A stretch of DNA of 64,000 bases from Olavius sp. associated proteobacterium Delta 1 (GCA_902749685.1 CACVKW010000366.1:1-64000), one strand, 5' to 3'; positions 35,253 to 44,879 are shown, numbered from the stretch's first letter. Notes: generated by a model from the letters alone, not told the origin. Made by a program: numbers and translations.

Positions 35253-35656
35253 AGTGTTCAGGTGTCAGGTTTCAGCGCCGCCGCCAGCCAAATAAACGGC
35301 CGGTCAAATCGAAAAAGAAACTCTGAAAAAGCGAATCCTCCCGAGGCGGATAAATATCGAATATCGAATAATGAATGTCGAATGTCGAAGTAATGTATTC
35401 TGTCTATTTTAATAAAAAATGACTGAGCGAAGCGAACCCACCCTTCGACATACCCGCTTGAAGCGGGTTATTCTGCGGTTCTGCGGCCTTTAGATCACGT
35501 CTTCAGCGTGGTTCGCTTTTAATGTTTCATACAAGGTTCCAGAGTTCGCTATTTACTGACACCTGAAACCTGACACCTGAAACTATATACTCTTGAATTG
35601 GAATAAAAACAGGATAATATTTAGAGGACATGTTAGTGGTAATTTTCACCAGCCCA
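35253..35656. repeat. Composite intergenic repeat: TCAGGTGTCAG arms around TCGAATATCG words
   Basis: TTCAGGTGTCAGGTTTCAG at about 35256-35275 faces CTGACACCTGAAACCTGACA at about 35551-35581, forming arms about 300 bases apart. Between them are ATATCGAATATCGAATAATG words (35347-35390) leading into GTATTCTGTC and a small hairpin ACCCGCTT-GA-AAGCGGGT (35453-35470). The same modules recur at 25117, 27253 and 56711-56910. There is no coding sequence and no transposase. Confidence 0.7.
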
Positions 35657-36052
35657 CTATTGAACTGTAACCACCGGGCAAGGAGCATGCAGAATGACAT
35701 ACTGAGCAGTGGAGCCGAATAAAAATTTTCCAACTTTGGATTTTTTGACGATTCCTAGAAATATTTGATCCATCTTCTGATCTTCGGCATATTTTACCAG
35801 TTGCTCCCCGGGGGTCAGGTCGGTCAGCAGCAATTGTACCTCATATGGCGGATCATCTTCTGCTAAAATTTCCTTAACCTCCCCTTCCATTTTTTCTTCC
35901 ATTTTTTTGACTTTAGCATGTTTTAGCGGTTCTACCCGGGTAATCGCGTTGACCACCTCCAACTCCGCCTGCCAGATTTTAGCGTGCTCCCGGGCCACTT
36001 TCAGCGCTTTTTTGGCCTCATTTGTATCATCATAACATACCAAAAACTTCAT
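35657..36052 (-). CDS. Universal stress protein (UspA family)
   Basis: 131 aa single-domain UspA protein: MKFLVCYDDTNEAKKALKVA at the start, LTPGEQLVKYAEDQKMDQIF, and the ATP-binding-type end IVKKSKVGKFLFGSTAQYVI with HAPCPVVTV. ATG 36052 is chosen because GGGAGG lies five bases upstream and the domain begins here; the open frame extends into the ATPase gene but without family sequence. It follows the peptide-type importer after a 25-base gap and may be transcribed with it. Confidence 0.9.
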   Translation of the reverse strand: MKFLVCYDDTNEAKKALKVAREHAKIWQAELEVVNAITRVEPLKHAKVKKMEEKMEGEVKEILAEDDPPYEVQLLLTDLTPGEQLVKYAEDQKMDQIFLGIVKKSKVGKFLFGSTAQYVILHAPCPVVTVQ

Positions 36053-36077
36053 AAATACCTCCCACGAATGACCACAT

Positions 36078-37733
36078 TTACGATTGCACAAAATCTGCCG
36101 ATTTGACCCCTTTGCGTTTTCGTTCCGCCAGGACACCGTCGAGCCAATCCGGATCCATTTCCGGTACAGATGAGAGCAAAAGGTCCGTATACTCATGGTG
36201 AGGCGGCCTAAGAACCACTTTCTTCACGCCCTGTTCGACAATTTTACCCTGCAGCATGACGACAATCTCATCGGATATGGCCTTGACCGTTGCCAAATCG
36301 TGAGTGATAAAAAGATACGATACGTGCAGCTCGTTTTGCAGGTTCTGCAGCAGTTTCAAAATCTCTTCGGCAACCAATTGATCCAGGGCCGAGGTCACTT
36401 CATCACAGATAATCATCTCGGGCTTGGCCGCCAGGGCGCGGGCGATGCAGACCCGCTGCTTTTCACCGCCTGACAGTTCCCCGGGATATCGATCTTTATA
36501 TTTTTTTGGCGATAATTCGATCATTTCCAGCAGTTCTCTGATCCGGTCCTCTCTTTCCTGACCTTTCATGCCAAAGTAAAATGTGAGCGGACGCCCGATG
36601 ACATCGCTGACCCGCTGTCTGGGATTGAGGGCGGTGTCCGGCATCTGATAAATCATTTGCATGATCCTGAGTGTTTCAAGTTTGCGTGATTTTAACGCCG
36701 GCGGCAGTTCCGTGTCGCCGTAGATAACCCGGCCTTCAAGCGGCGGCAGCAGACCGGTTATCACCCGTGCCAGAGTGCTTTTGCCGCTGCCGGATTCGCC
36801 GACCAATGCCACCGTCCGGCCGCGTCTGATTTTAAGGTCAATATTTTCAAGCACCTTATCCGATTCCCTGCCGGTGTAACTGGCCGACACGTTTTCAACT
36901 TCCAGGACAATATCATGCTCCGTGGCAGACAGGTCCCGGTCCTCCCGGAGTGTGCGGACCGAAAGCAATGCTCTGGTATATTCCTCTTTGGGGTTGGCCA
37001 TCAGTTCTCTGGCATTATTTTCTTCGACCAGATCGCCGTATCTCAGTACCATGATGCGGTCGGCTATTTGAGCCACTACGGCCAGATCGTGGGTAATATA
37101 GATGGCTGCCGTGTTAAATTCCCGGGTTATTTTCTTGATGGCGGCCAGAACTTCGATCTGCGTTGTAACATCCAGCGCGGTCGTCGGTTCATCAAAGATG
37201 ATGAGATCCGGTGTGCAGGCCATCGCCATGGCCACCATGGCGCGCTGCAGCTGTCCGCCGGAGACCTGGTGGGGATAGCGGTAACCGATTCCTTCAGGAT
37301 CCGGCAGCAGCAGACGCCGGTAAATGTCCACGGCTTTTTCTTCCGCTTGGTTAAAATTCATCAGACTATGCCGAATCGGCGCTTCGGCATACTGGTTGAT
37401 GAGCCGATGCGCCGGATTAAATGAGGCGGCGGCGCTTTGGGCGACATAGGAGATACGTACGCCCCTGATTTTTCTCAACGCCTCTTCCGGTGCACCGAAC
37501 AGTTCCATGCCGTCAAAAACAATCGAACCGGAAGTGATTCGGCAGCCCCCGCGGGTGTAGCACATGGACGCGAGCCCGAAAGTCGACTTCCCGGCGCCGG
37601 ATTCTCCTATCAGACCGATAACTTCGCCCCTGTCCAAAGTCAGATCAAGACCTTTGATGATCGGCAGCCATTTCTCTTCCTCTGAACTGTAGCCTTCGAT
37701 CTCTATTTTTCTCATTTCAAGTAGACGGGTCAT
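36078..37733 (-). CDS. Peptide/nickel-type ABC ATPase, fused DppD-DppF
   Basis: 551 aa carrying two full nucleotide-binding domains. Domain 1: Walker A GESGAGKST, HQVSGGQLQRAMVAMAMAC, Walker B LIIFDEPTTALDV, switch YITHDLAVV. Domain 2 from about 275: Walker A GESGSGKST, GELSGGEKQRVCIARALAA, Walker B MIICDEVTSALD (the glutamate is retained), switch FITHDLATV. In most systems these are two proteins; fusion keeps them at a 1:1 ratio. It lies 10 bases after the permease gene in the same operon. Confidence 0.92.
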   Translation of the reverse strand: MTRLLEMRKIEIEGYSSEEEKWLPIIKGLDLTLDRGEVIGLIGESGAGKSTFGLASMCYTRGGCRITSGSIVFDGMELFGAPEEALRKIRGVRISYVAQSAAASFNPAHRLINQYAEAPIRHSLMNFNQAEEKAVDIYRRLLLPDPEGIGYRYPHQVSGGQLQRAMVAMAMACTPDLIIFDEPTTALDVTTQIEVLAAIKKITREFNTAAIYITHDLAVVAQIADRIMVLRYGDLVEENNARELMANPKEEYTRALLSVRTLREDRDLSATEHDIVLEVENVSASYTGRESDKVLENIDLKIRRGRTVALVGESGSGKSTLARVITGLLPPLEGRVIYGDTELPPALKSRKLETLRIMQMIYQMPDTALNPRQRVSDVIGRPLTFYFGMKGQEREDRIRELLEMIELSPKKYKDRYPGELSGGEKQRVCIARALAAKPEMIICDEVTSALDQLVAEEILKLLQNLQNELHVSYLFITHDLATVKAISDEIVVMLQGKIVEQGVKKVVLRPPHHEYTDLLLSSVPEMDPDWLDGVLAERKRKGVKSADFVQS

Positions 37734-37743
37734 TGTTAATCCT

Positions 37744-38568
37744 TCAATCTTTTAGTCCGCTGGCGATCTTCAGAAACCAGTCGACAATTAAATTCACGCC
37801 CACCGTCAGAAATGCGATGGCTCCGGCAGGCCATAGCGGCGTAAGTATGCCGAAAGTGATCGCCCCGGCATTCTCCCTGACCATACCGCCCCAATCCGCT
37901 GTGGGTGGCTGGATGCCCAGGCCTAAAAAGCTCAGGGCGGCGATGAACAAAAACACGAAACAGAAACGCAGGCCGAATTCCGCGACCAGGGGCGGCATGG
38001 CATTGGGCAGGATTTCTTTGCGCATGACCCACCAGATTTTTTCACCGCGCAGCCGGGCCGCTTCAACGAACTCCATAACGACAATATCCATGGCGACGGC
38101 TCGCGACAGGCGATAAACCCGCGTGGAGTCCAATATCGCAATCACCAGTATTAAAGCCGGAATAGACGTGCCGACCACAGACAGTGCGATCAAGGCAAAA
38201 ATTAGTGTGGGAAAAGCCATCAAAATATCGATAACGCGGCTTAGACTCAGCTCGGTCCAGCCACCGAGGGTTGCCGCAAAAAACCCTAAAACCGAGCCGA
38301 TAATAAACGAAAGCATGGTCGTGACAAACGCGATGAGTATGGTATTCCGGGCGCCGTAAACCAGACGCGTGAACAGGTCGCGACCTAAATGATCGGTTCC
38401 AAGATAATTTTCGCTGCTCGCAGGCATCCAGACGTCGCTGACAATTTCCGTTTCCCCGTAGGGGGCGATGATCGGAGCAAATATGGCTGCCAAGACATTA
38501 ATCAGTACCATTGCCAGGCCGATGCGGGCGCTTAGCGGTGAGTGTCGCAGTAATTTTAGAAACGCCAT
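37744..38568 (-). CDS. Peptide-type ABC permease (DppC family)
   Basis: 274 aa inner-membrane permease. A first helix near 20-40 is followed by YLGTDHLGRDLFTRLVYGARN, the DppC hallmark, then MAFPTLIFALIALSVVG and the EAA-type loop EAARLRGEKIWWVMRKEILP. The C-terminal segment LGIQPPTADWGGMVRENAG is also typical. A short gap separates it from dppB. Confidence 0.92.
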   Translation of the reverse strand: MAFLKLLRHSPLSARIGLAMVLINVLAAIFAPIIAPYGETEIVSDVWMPASSENYLGTDHLGRDLFTRLVYGARNTILIAFVTTMLSFIIGSVLGFFAATLGGWTELSLSRVIDILMAFPTLIFALIALSVVGTSIPALILVIAILDSTRVYRLSRAVAMDIVVMEFVEAARLRGEKIWWVMRKEILPNAMPPLVAEFGLRFCFVFLFIAALSFLGLGIQPPTADWGGMVRENAGAITFGILTPLWPAGAIAFLTVGVNLIVDWFLKIASGLKD

Positions 38569-38582
38569 CTGAACTATTCTCC

Positions 38583-39545
38583 TTATCTTGATTTTGGATG
38601 CAGCATCCTGGGGTTGCTGAGAATTGACAGTATATCGGCCAAAAGATTCAGCGAGACATAGACGGCGGCAAATATAAGACCGCTGGCTTGAACCACCGGG
38701 ATGTCACGTGACGACACGGAGTCCACCAGCAGCTGTCCCAACCCCGGGTAGACAAATACCACCTCGACGATCACCACCCCAACCACCAGATAGGCCAGAT
38801 TAAGGGCGATCACATTAATTACCGGCGACAACGCATTGGGAAATGCATGCACAACGATGACCCGCATGCGCTTTAAACCTTTTAAGTGGGCCATCTCGAT
38901 ATACGAGCTGGCCAGAACATTGATGATGGCCGCACGCGTTTGGCGCATCATGTGAGCGGTTACGATAAACGTCAGCGTCAGGCTGGGGAGAATAATTGCA
39001 TGGATCTTCTGCCAAAACGACATTTGGTCGTTTATATTTGAAATACTGGGAAAGACAATTAACTTGACCGAGAGCAAGGCGATCAGAATGTAGGCGATGA
39101 AGAACTCCGGAAAGGAGATCGCGCTGAGCGTGCTAGTGGAAATGGCCTTGTCAAAAAAGCTGTCGCGGTAAAGCGCTGCCAGAAGCCCGAGCAAAACAGC
39201 GAGCGGCACCGCTATCACGGCGGCCGTGGATGCCAAAAAAATCGTGTTGGCAAAGCGCCAGCCCACCAGATCGACCACCGGCCGTCCATTGGCCAGGGAA
39301 TTGCCCAGATTTCCCTGCATTAAGTCGCCCAGCCAGGCAAAATATCGCACGTGCGGTGCGAGATCGAGTTTGAGCTCTTTCTGAAAGGCGGCCACGGTTT
39401 CCGGCAGTGCATTCTGCCCCAGGATAGCCGTTGCCAGATCGCCGGGAAGCGCCTCAATGCCGACGAAAATAAGAAGCGAGATGACGATCATGGTCAGCAG
39501 TCCCAATCCAAGGCGTTTTGCCACCATTAATAGTATGTCTTTCAT
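38583..39545 (-). CDS. Peptide-type ABC permease (DppB family)
   Basis: 320 aa inner-membrane permease, about six helices: first helix LGLGLLTMIVISLLIFVGI, periplasmic LPGDLATAILGQNALPE, the GNLGNSLANGRPV motif, cytoplasmic EAA-type loop EMAHLKGLKRMRVIVVHAFP, and VEVVFVYPGLGQLLVDSV near the end. It pairs with the DppC-type permease that follows. Confidence 0.92.
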   Translation of the reverse strand: MKDILLMVAKRLGLGLLTMIVISLLIFVGIEALPGDLATAILGQNALPETVAAFQKELKLDLAPHVRYFAWLGDLMQGNLGNSLANGRPVVDLVGWRFANTIFLASTAAVIAVPLAVLLGLLAALYRDSFFDKAISTSTLSAISFPEFFIAYILIALLSVKLIVFPSISNINDQMSFWQKIHAIILPSLTLTFIVTAHMMRQTRAAIINVLASSYIEMAHLKGLKRMRVIVVHAFPNALSPVINVIALNLAYLVVGVVIVEVVFVYPGLGQLLVDSVSSRDIPVVQASGLIFAAVYVSLNLLADILSILSNPRMLHPKSR

Positions 39546-39662
39546 TTTTTCCCCGATTTTATGGTATTTGCACGACAGGTTCTGGCCGAGACGGTGAAAA
39601 TTACCCGTAACATGACCGCTAAAGATTATCCCGGTTTTATTCCAATCTACGGATATATGGTC

Positions 39663-39693
39663 TCAGGTGATCCGCCGCAGGCGGACCACCTGA
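39663..39693. repeat. Strong hairpin between binding-protein and permease genes
   Basis: TCAGGTGATCCGCC and GGCGGACCACCTGA form a 14-base stem (one mismatch) around GCA. It sits between the dppA-type gene and dppB. Such intercistronic hairpins can protect the binding-protein part of the transcript and lower permease expression. Confidence 0.6.
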
Positions 39694-39774
39694 AACCTAA
39701 TCTTCAGATCCCGGTGATAAGGAATGAATGACTGCCAATTAACAATAGCAGTGGTTTACACGCGAAGTTACGGA

Positions 39775-41364
39775 TCAGGCGAACCACCAGCGTTCGGCAT
39801 TGCGCATACCATCCAGGGCCATGTGCGCTGAGATGGGTCCGTGGGCCGTTTTCGCTGAGCTGGCTTCGACGATCTGGTTGAACATGGGAACCACCGTTCC
39901 GCTGTCATTGCGGCATATTTCCTGCATCTCCGCGTACATCTTGCGGCGCTTGCCCTCATCCAACTCGGCTCTGGCCATGACCAGCAGCTCGTTGAACCGT
40001 TTATTGCTCCAGAAGGTATCATTCCAGGGAGCCCCATCTGCATAGGCAACCGAGAACATCATGTCTTCAACGGGACGTCCGCCCCAGTAGCACATGACCC
40101 ATTCTTTCTTGATCCAGACATTGCTCCAATACCCGTCATCCGGCTCCCGCACGACATTGATGTTGATGCCGGCTTTTTTGGCCTGTTCCTTTATGAGCAC
40201 GGCCGCGTCCACCGCTCCGGCAAACGCGGCATCGGCTGCATGCAGATTAAAGGTGTGGTCCAGCATGCCGGCTTTTTTCATATAGAACTTGGCCTTTTCC
40301 GGGTCATATTTTCTCTGCTCCAGATTTTTGGCAAAGTATTTGTTTACCGGTGCAATGGGATGATCGTTGCCGGGTTCGCCGAATCCGCGCAATATCTGTT
40401 TGACCAACCCTTCCCGGTCGATCGCCAGCTTTAGTGCTGTGCGAACATTGTTGTCATCGTAGGGTTTTCGGTTGACCAGCATGGGGATGGTGTAGTGGGC
40501 CGTTCCCGTTACGGCCGAGACGTTTACCCCCGGCATCCGTTTCATGAGATGGACCGTTTTAAGTTCGACGCGATCCATGTAGTGTATCCGGCCGGTCTTC
40601 AAGGCATTGGTTCTGGCATTGGTATCGACAATAGACAGGGTTTCAACCTCATCAAAATGGGCTCGGCCTTCTTTCCAGTAGTTGGGATTTCGTGTTGCAA
40701 AAGCTCTGACTCCCGGCTCCCAGTCCTTAAGAATATACCCCCCGGTGCCAACGCCTTTTTCAAATTCCGGGCCGGCAGTTCCGGCGGGGCAAATGGTTAA
40801 GTGATAGTCGCCCAGGATAAACGGAAAATCAGCACTGCCGCCGGAAAGCGTGAAAACGACTTCATGTTTTCCGTCAGCTTTAATATCGACAATATTTTTT
40901 AAATATCCTTTGGCGGCTGACTTGGATTCCTCGCCCAGATGGTGGTTGATGGAAAAGACCACGTCATCGGCGGTCATGGTTTTGCCATTGTGAAATTCGA
41001 CGCCCTTGCGCAGCTTAAAGGTCCACTTTTTGGCGTCGGGTGTTGCGTCCCAGGACACGGCCAGCTCAGGGATGGCGTTGAAATTGTGATCGATTTCCAC
41101 CAGACAGTTTCTGAGCTGCCAGTTGAAGTTCTGGTTCATGTTGGAAGTCAGGGTTGCAGGGTTCATGGAATCCGTGGTTGACCCGCCGGTAATCCCGATG
41201 ATAAAACGTCCGCCTTTCTTGGGTGCCGCCGCTTTAGCCGTGCCGCTCAGCAAGGCGGGTGACACGGCGGCCATGAGCCCTAAAGCTGATACCCGGGCTA
41301 TAAATTCACGGCGAGAAATCCGTCCTTCTGACAATAATCGTTGAAGCATTTCAAGTTTCGGCAT
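39775..41364 (-). CDS. Peptide-type ABC substrate-binding protein, Tat-type signal
   Basis: 529 aa periplasmic solute-binding protein family 5. The signal carries a twin-arginine motif, ISRREFIARVSALGLMAA, ending near SGTAKAAAP, so export through Tat is likely, sometimes seen when the protein folds before export. Domain landmarks: WTFKLRKGVEFHNGKTMTAD, GTGGYILKDWEPG, ALKLAIDREGLVKQIL. The ligand may be a peptide, opine, or metal chelate. The gene heads the importer operon, separated from the permeases by 229 bases with a hairpin; a MarR gene lies upstream. Confidence 0.9.
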   Translation of the reverse strand: MPKLEMLQRLLSEGRISRREFIARVSALGLMAAVSPALLSGTAKAAAPKKGGRFIIGITGGSTTDSMNPATLTSNMNQNFNWQLRNCLVEIDHNFNAIPELAVSWDATPDAKKWTFKLRKGVEFHNGKTMTADDVVFSINHHLGEESKSAAKGYLKNIVDIKADGKHEVVFTLSGGSADFPFILGDYHLTICPAGTAGPEFEKGVGTGGYILKDWEPGVRAFATRNPNYWKEGRAHFDEVETLSIVDTNARTNALKTGRIHYMDRVELKTVHLMKRMPGVNVSAVTGTAHYTIPMLVNRKPYDDNNVRTALKLAIDREGLVKQILRGFGEPGNDHPIAPVNKYFAKNLEQRKYDPEKAKFYMKKAGMLDHTFNLHAADAAFAGAVDAAVLIKEQAKKAGININVVREPDDGYWSNVWIKKEWVMCYWGGRPVEDMMFSVAYADGAPWNDTFWSNKRFNELLVMARAELDEGKRRKMYAEMQEICRNDSGTVVPMFNQIVEASSAKTAHGPISAHMALDGMRNAERWWFA

Positions 41365-41444
41365 AGCTGCCTCCTTTTGTTTGAATGGTTAGCGATCATT
41401 TCCGACTGTTTGAGATGGATATATCTCCGACATGGCTTTGCCGG

Positions 41445-41918
41445 TTAAATGCCTTTTTGCGGGTATGGTTCCTCCTCTTCATTCGTATTGGTCAGGGTTA
41501 GAATTTGATTCATGGTCATGGCCAATATTTGAAGGTGCTCCGGTTCCAGATCGGCCAATTGATTGACAAATTTCTTTTCAATCGGATCGGGAATGGTTTG
41601 ACCCAGTTTTTGACCGGATTGGGTGAGCGTAATCAATGCGACCCGGCGATCACCCTGTTTGCGGATCCGTTCAACCAACGCCTTTTTTTCCAGGCGATCG
41701 ATGATGCCGGTTATATTTGACGGGGTCACATACATTTGACGGCTTAAATCCGCCGACGACAAGGCCCCTTTCTTGATCAGCAGCCGCAACACCAGGCTCT
41801 GGGGGCCGGTTAAGCCATACTGTTTGCTCATCTTCTGGGAGTCTAAGTATTCAGCCCGTACCAAGCGTCGGATGGACTCGACAATATCCTTGATAAGGTT
41901 TTCGTTGCCGGGAATCAC
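41445..41918 (-). CDS. MarR-family transcriptional regulator
   Basis: About 157 aa winged-helix protein: QKMSKQYGLTGPQSLVLRLL, ALSSADLSRQMYVTPSNITG (recognition helix), IIDRLEKKALVERIRKQGDRR (wing) and LTQSGQKL. GTG 41918 is chosen: AGAGG lies eight bases upstream, length fits the family, and the promoter with its palindrome lies just before it. A longer open frame would cross the promoter. It is upstream of the peptide-type importer on the same strand and likely controls that operon and itself. Confidence 0.87.
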   Translation of the reverse strand: MIPGNENLIKDIVESIRRLVRAEYLDSQKMSKQYGLTGPQSLVLRLLIKKGALSSADLSRQMYVTPSNITGIIDRLEKKALVERIRKQGDRRVALITLTQSGQKLGQTIPDPIEKKFVNQLADLEPEHLQILAMTMNQILTLTNTNEEEEPYPQKGI

Positions 41919-41954
41919 TGAATTTACCTCTGGGGAAATTGTGTTAATCACCCA

Positions 41955-41983
41955 CCCATATCTATTTAAGTCTAAATAGTCAA
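41955..41983 (-). promoter_or_regulatory. MarR gene promoter with operator in the spacer
   Basis: On the minus strand TTGACT (41978-41983) and TATGGG (41955-41960) are 17 bases apart. The palindrome CTATTTAGACTTAAATAG (41962-41979) fills the spacer, an ideal position for autorepression. Confidence 0.55.
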
Positions 41984-42319
41984 GGCTTAAATTATACATC
42001 TTGAAACAATTTAAATTTAAATACTTAAAGGGGAAGACCAATATTCCTGGACACACGCGGATCTGGTTAAGGATGAATGAGTAAGACCATTGAAATGAAC
42101 AAAACGAACTCCCAAAGATACTGAAAGTCCAAGGGCTGTGATGGTAAAAAAGTTCAGGCAAATCCAGAAAAGCAGTCCGAACAGCTTTTTCGTTTCATTG
42201 CAATCTTAAAAATCGAATGGTGATCCCGCCTCGGCGGGGTCTCTCAGCAGAAAGTGAAAAGTCAGATCAACGCTGCCTCCTCGGAGACTCGAGCGCAGCA
42301 GGCGCTGAAATTATAGGAG
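41984..42319. other. Intergenic region with small GC-rich hairpin
   Basis: No gene seen. It contains AT-rich palindromic sequence near 42017-42030 (ATTTAAATTTAAAT), possibly a second MarR site, and a hairpin GATCCCGCC-TC-GGCGGGGTC at about 42223-42242 downstream of the serine dehydratase remnant, possibly its old terminator. Confidence 0.4.
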
Positions 42320-43372
42320 CTACTTGAGCTTCTTGATTTTCAACCCCGAGGATGCCAGCGATAATCCGCCCAGGGCGGTGCATTTCAATTCGCGCGGCAG
42401 CATCTTGCCGACGGCGTACATGGCATCAATGGTTTCATCAAGGGGAATCGGATTGTAGAATTTTGGCGGCGCTGGGCTGGAGCAGGGTCATTTGTGGCGG
42501 ATGGTCTTTTTGGCCATCCCGGGCAGCGGTCTTCATAATGTCATAACGCCGGAATGCTTCGGCCAGTACTTTGTCTTCAGAGATACCGAGAAGTTCCGAC
42601 TCATAAGAAAGTGCAACGCGCCCCAGTGAACACCCGCGATTTTCAGCCAGCGCCGCCATCTTCGCAGCACAAGTAAACAGGGGCTTTCCGGGCTGCACAA
42701 AAAAACCGGCGCTGCCGTCCAAATGCCGGTTTCCCCTACCGCCGAACGGATTTCAGCCAAACTTTTGACCGACAGAGATGCTTTGAGATGAACCGTTAAA
42801 AAAGATCGATTGTTGAGAGATTGAACGTCTATCTGTCTCAACAGCTGTCCGTTTCGGGATATCATTTGGCTTACCGAATCGACGGATTCAGAAGGCAGTT
42901 CGACCAATACGGAATAGGCTTTGCCGTCAATGCAAACCGGCCAATCATTTAGGTGGTTAACAACGACAGCTCCGCCGCCGGTAGAGCGGGCTGATAGACT
43001 CAACGCGCGTCCGGCGCCGGAGCTCATACGAATATCGACCGCATTTGGATGATCCGCTGTTTTTAATGGCTTTACCGCAAACTCGATGTTGACTTCACGG
43101 TCTTGGGCCAACTGAAGAATTTGTGGAAATCGGCTGTCGGTTAATTCCAGGCCCATGACACCTGCCGCAAATCCAAGATCACTGCCCTGCAGACGATAAA
43201 CTTCACCAAATGATCCCCCCGGGTCGAAAGAGATTCTCACCGATGCCGTCTCTTCGCCCAGCAAGTTGCGGGCTATTAATCCGATATGATAGGGGCCGGC
43301 AGTGTGAGAGCTGGAAGGCCCTCGCATGATCGGTCCCAGGACATCATTGAATATGCTGACATTTTTATTCAT
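42320..43372 (-). pseudogene. L-serine dehydratase (fused beta-alpha type), frameshifted and internally deleted
   Basis: From ATG 43372 (GAGG six bases upstream) the beta domain is intact: FNDVLGPIMRGPSSSHTAGP, an ACT-like region and LAEIRSAVGETGIWTAAPVF. Near 42710 the frame shifts, and the alpha domain starts as KPLFTCAAKMAALAENRG and GRVALSYESELLGISED. After AAKI the centre is missing, and a third frame gives the natural C-terminus IPLDETIDAMYAVGKMLPRE, LKCTALGGLS. About 200 residues with the three iron-sulfur cysteines are lost, so the enzyme cannot be active. Confidence 0.85.
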
Positions 43373-43491
43373 AATTAGCCTCGACCCTAATGGTACCTGA
43401 ATTTTGCAAATGAATGCCGCCGACTCGTGCAAAATCCAGGTGGTAGTTCACGGGTCATCACCGATGTTGCAATCTCATCATCCAGCAATCA

Positions 43492-43791
43492 TCATTGCCA
43501 ATTCTCAATGATGGTGGGAACAAGTTTGCCAATAAAATAGATAACCATGGCAAGTATAATGATAATCGGAATGAAAAGGGAAAATGCTAATGACTTTAAA
43601 GAAAGAGACTCTCTGCGGTCTCTTTCTTCTTTGGTGGTCGCCTTGCTAGTGACAAGGACAATGCCCGCCGGGATTATCAATGCAATTAATAAGATATTTC
43701 TGGTCCAAAAACCGGCAGCTGCCAGGACTGATGCTGCCACGATTGCCACATCAACCAGTCTTATATTTTTTAGGAGTCTTATATTTTTCAA
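43492..43791 (-). CDS. Small membrane protein, unknown
   Basis: 99 aa with three hydrophobic segments: VDVAIVAASVLAAAGFW, NILLIALIIPAGIVLVTS and LAFSLFIPIIIILAMVIYFI, separated by the charged loop KATTKEERDRRES. It starts with TTG (LKNIRLLKN); a ribosome site is not obvious, so the exact start is uncertain. No family recognised. It lies between the serine dehydratase remnant and the DDAH gene, on the same strand. Confidence 0.5.
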   Translation of the reverse strand: MKNIRLLKNIRLVDVAIVAASVLAAAGFWTRNILLIALIIPAGIVLVTSKATTKEERDRRESLSLKSLAFSLFIPIIIILAMVIYFIGKLVPTIIENWQ

Positions 43792-43849
43792 ATCTTTTGT
43801 CTTGTTTCCGCCTTCCGCCTTCCGATTTCAAAAACTTCTGTGATCTGTC

Positions 43850-44611
43850 TTAAAACCTCAGTGACATACAGGTCAAACCGCCATCCATTTTGCGCAACTC
43901 ACTGACTTCAAGCTCAATCATGTTTAAGCCAAGTGTCTCAAGTTGTTTGCGGGTAACCGGATAACCGGCGGGAATCAGCAAGTGCTCATTGACAAGCAGT
44001 GTATTGGCGGCATAGGCTTCTGCACTGTCCAGCACTATTTGGTCGTATCCTTGGAGTTGCTCCCTGGCAGTGAAATCGGAGGTGACGAGCAGCGTGTTTT
44101 GGCCGACATAATTGACACTGGATTTAAAGTGCAACCCTGCACCCACGGCAACCGTCGTCCAGGTATTGCCATAGCCCTGCAGGATTCGGCCAAGTTGCCC
44201 GGCACCCTCCTGGTTCGTGCGTTCCGATATACCGATAAAGAAATGGTTGCCCACCTGAAGGACATCGCCGCCGTCCACGGTTCCGGGCGGCTGAATACGC
44301 TCGATTTTACGGAATTCGGCCAGAAACGGGATAATTGATTCTTCTTCGCCTTTGCGGGTGTCAGCCCCCGGAATGGTGATAACGGCAACATCCGAGGTTA
44401 CCACAGCCGTATCTTCAACAAAATGCGCATCCGGATATTCCGGCTGTGGGTCGAGGACGATAACTTCAAGACCGGCAGCTGATAACGCCTCGAGGTAGGC
44501 ATCATGCTGTTTGAGCATTAACCCGTAGTCGGCTGGTTCTGAGCTGACGGTTGTGGTAAGACCGCGGGCAAAATTTTCACATGGTTTTCGGGTAATGGCG
44601 TGTGAGACCAT
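43850..44611 (-). CDS. Dimethylarginine dimethylaminohydrolase (DDAH) family amidinohydrolase
   Basis: 253 aa pentein-fold enzyme. Conserved parts: TRKPCENFARGLTT at the start, DAHFVEDTAVV with the acidic substrate ligands, DGGDVLQVG, the catalytic histidine in GAGLHFKSSVNYVG, and the nucleophile cysteine in KMDGGLTCMSLRF close to the end. The family hydrolyses methylated arginines to citrulline and amines; related members act on arginine or ornithine derivatives. It is a single gene, probably cytoplasmic. Confidence 0.9.
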   Translation of the reverse strand: MVSHAITRKPCENFARGLTTTVSSEPADYGLMLKQHDAYLEALSAAGLEVIVLDPQPEYPDAHFVEDTAVVTSDVAVITIPGADTRKGEEESIIPFLAEFRKIERIQPPGTVDGGDVLQVGNHFFIGISERTNQEGAGQLGRILQGYGNTWTTVAVGAGLHFKSSVNYVGQNTLLVTSDFTAREQLQGYDQIVLDSAEAYAANTLLVNEHLLIPAGYPVTRKQLETLGLNMIELEVSELRKMDGGLTCMSLRF

Positions 44612-44879
44612 CGTCGAGGATTCCCTTCCTTCAATAGATCAAATCTGTTCATGGTTTCAGCATATAACAAAATCTTGACATAATAGGAAGGGTGATTCGG
44701 AAATAGGGGGTGGAGGTACTGGCCCGGGGCAATGGCGTTTGGTGTGTTGTCGTATTGGATTTTATTATTACTTCAACACCCCGGGCTTGCCCGAATCGGG
44801 CACAGCGTATTTTATCATGATTTAAGTAATTTTAAATTCCCGGCCCGCTATATTGGACGAATATGGGACCTTATAGTCA

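Noticed and set aside
35253..35656. Insertion sequence
   Set aside because: Facing repeat arms are present but there is no transposase frame or remnant between them.
36053..36196. N-terminal extension of the UspA protein
   Set aside because: It overlaps the ABC ATPase gene, and the ribosome site and domain start both point to ATG 36052.
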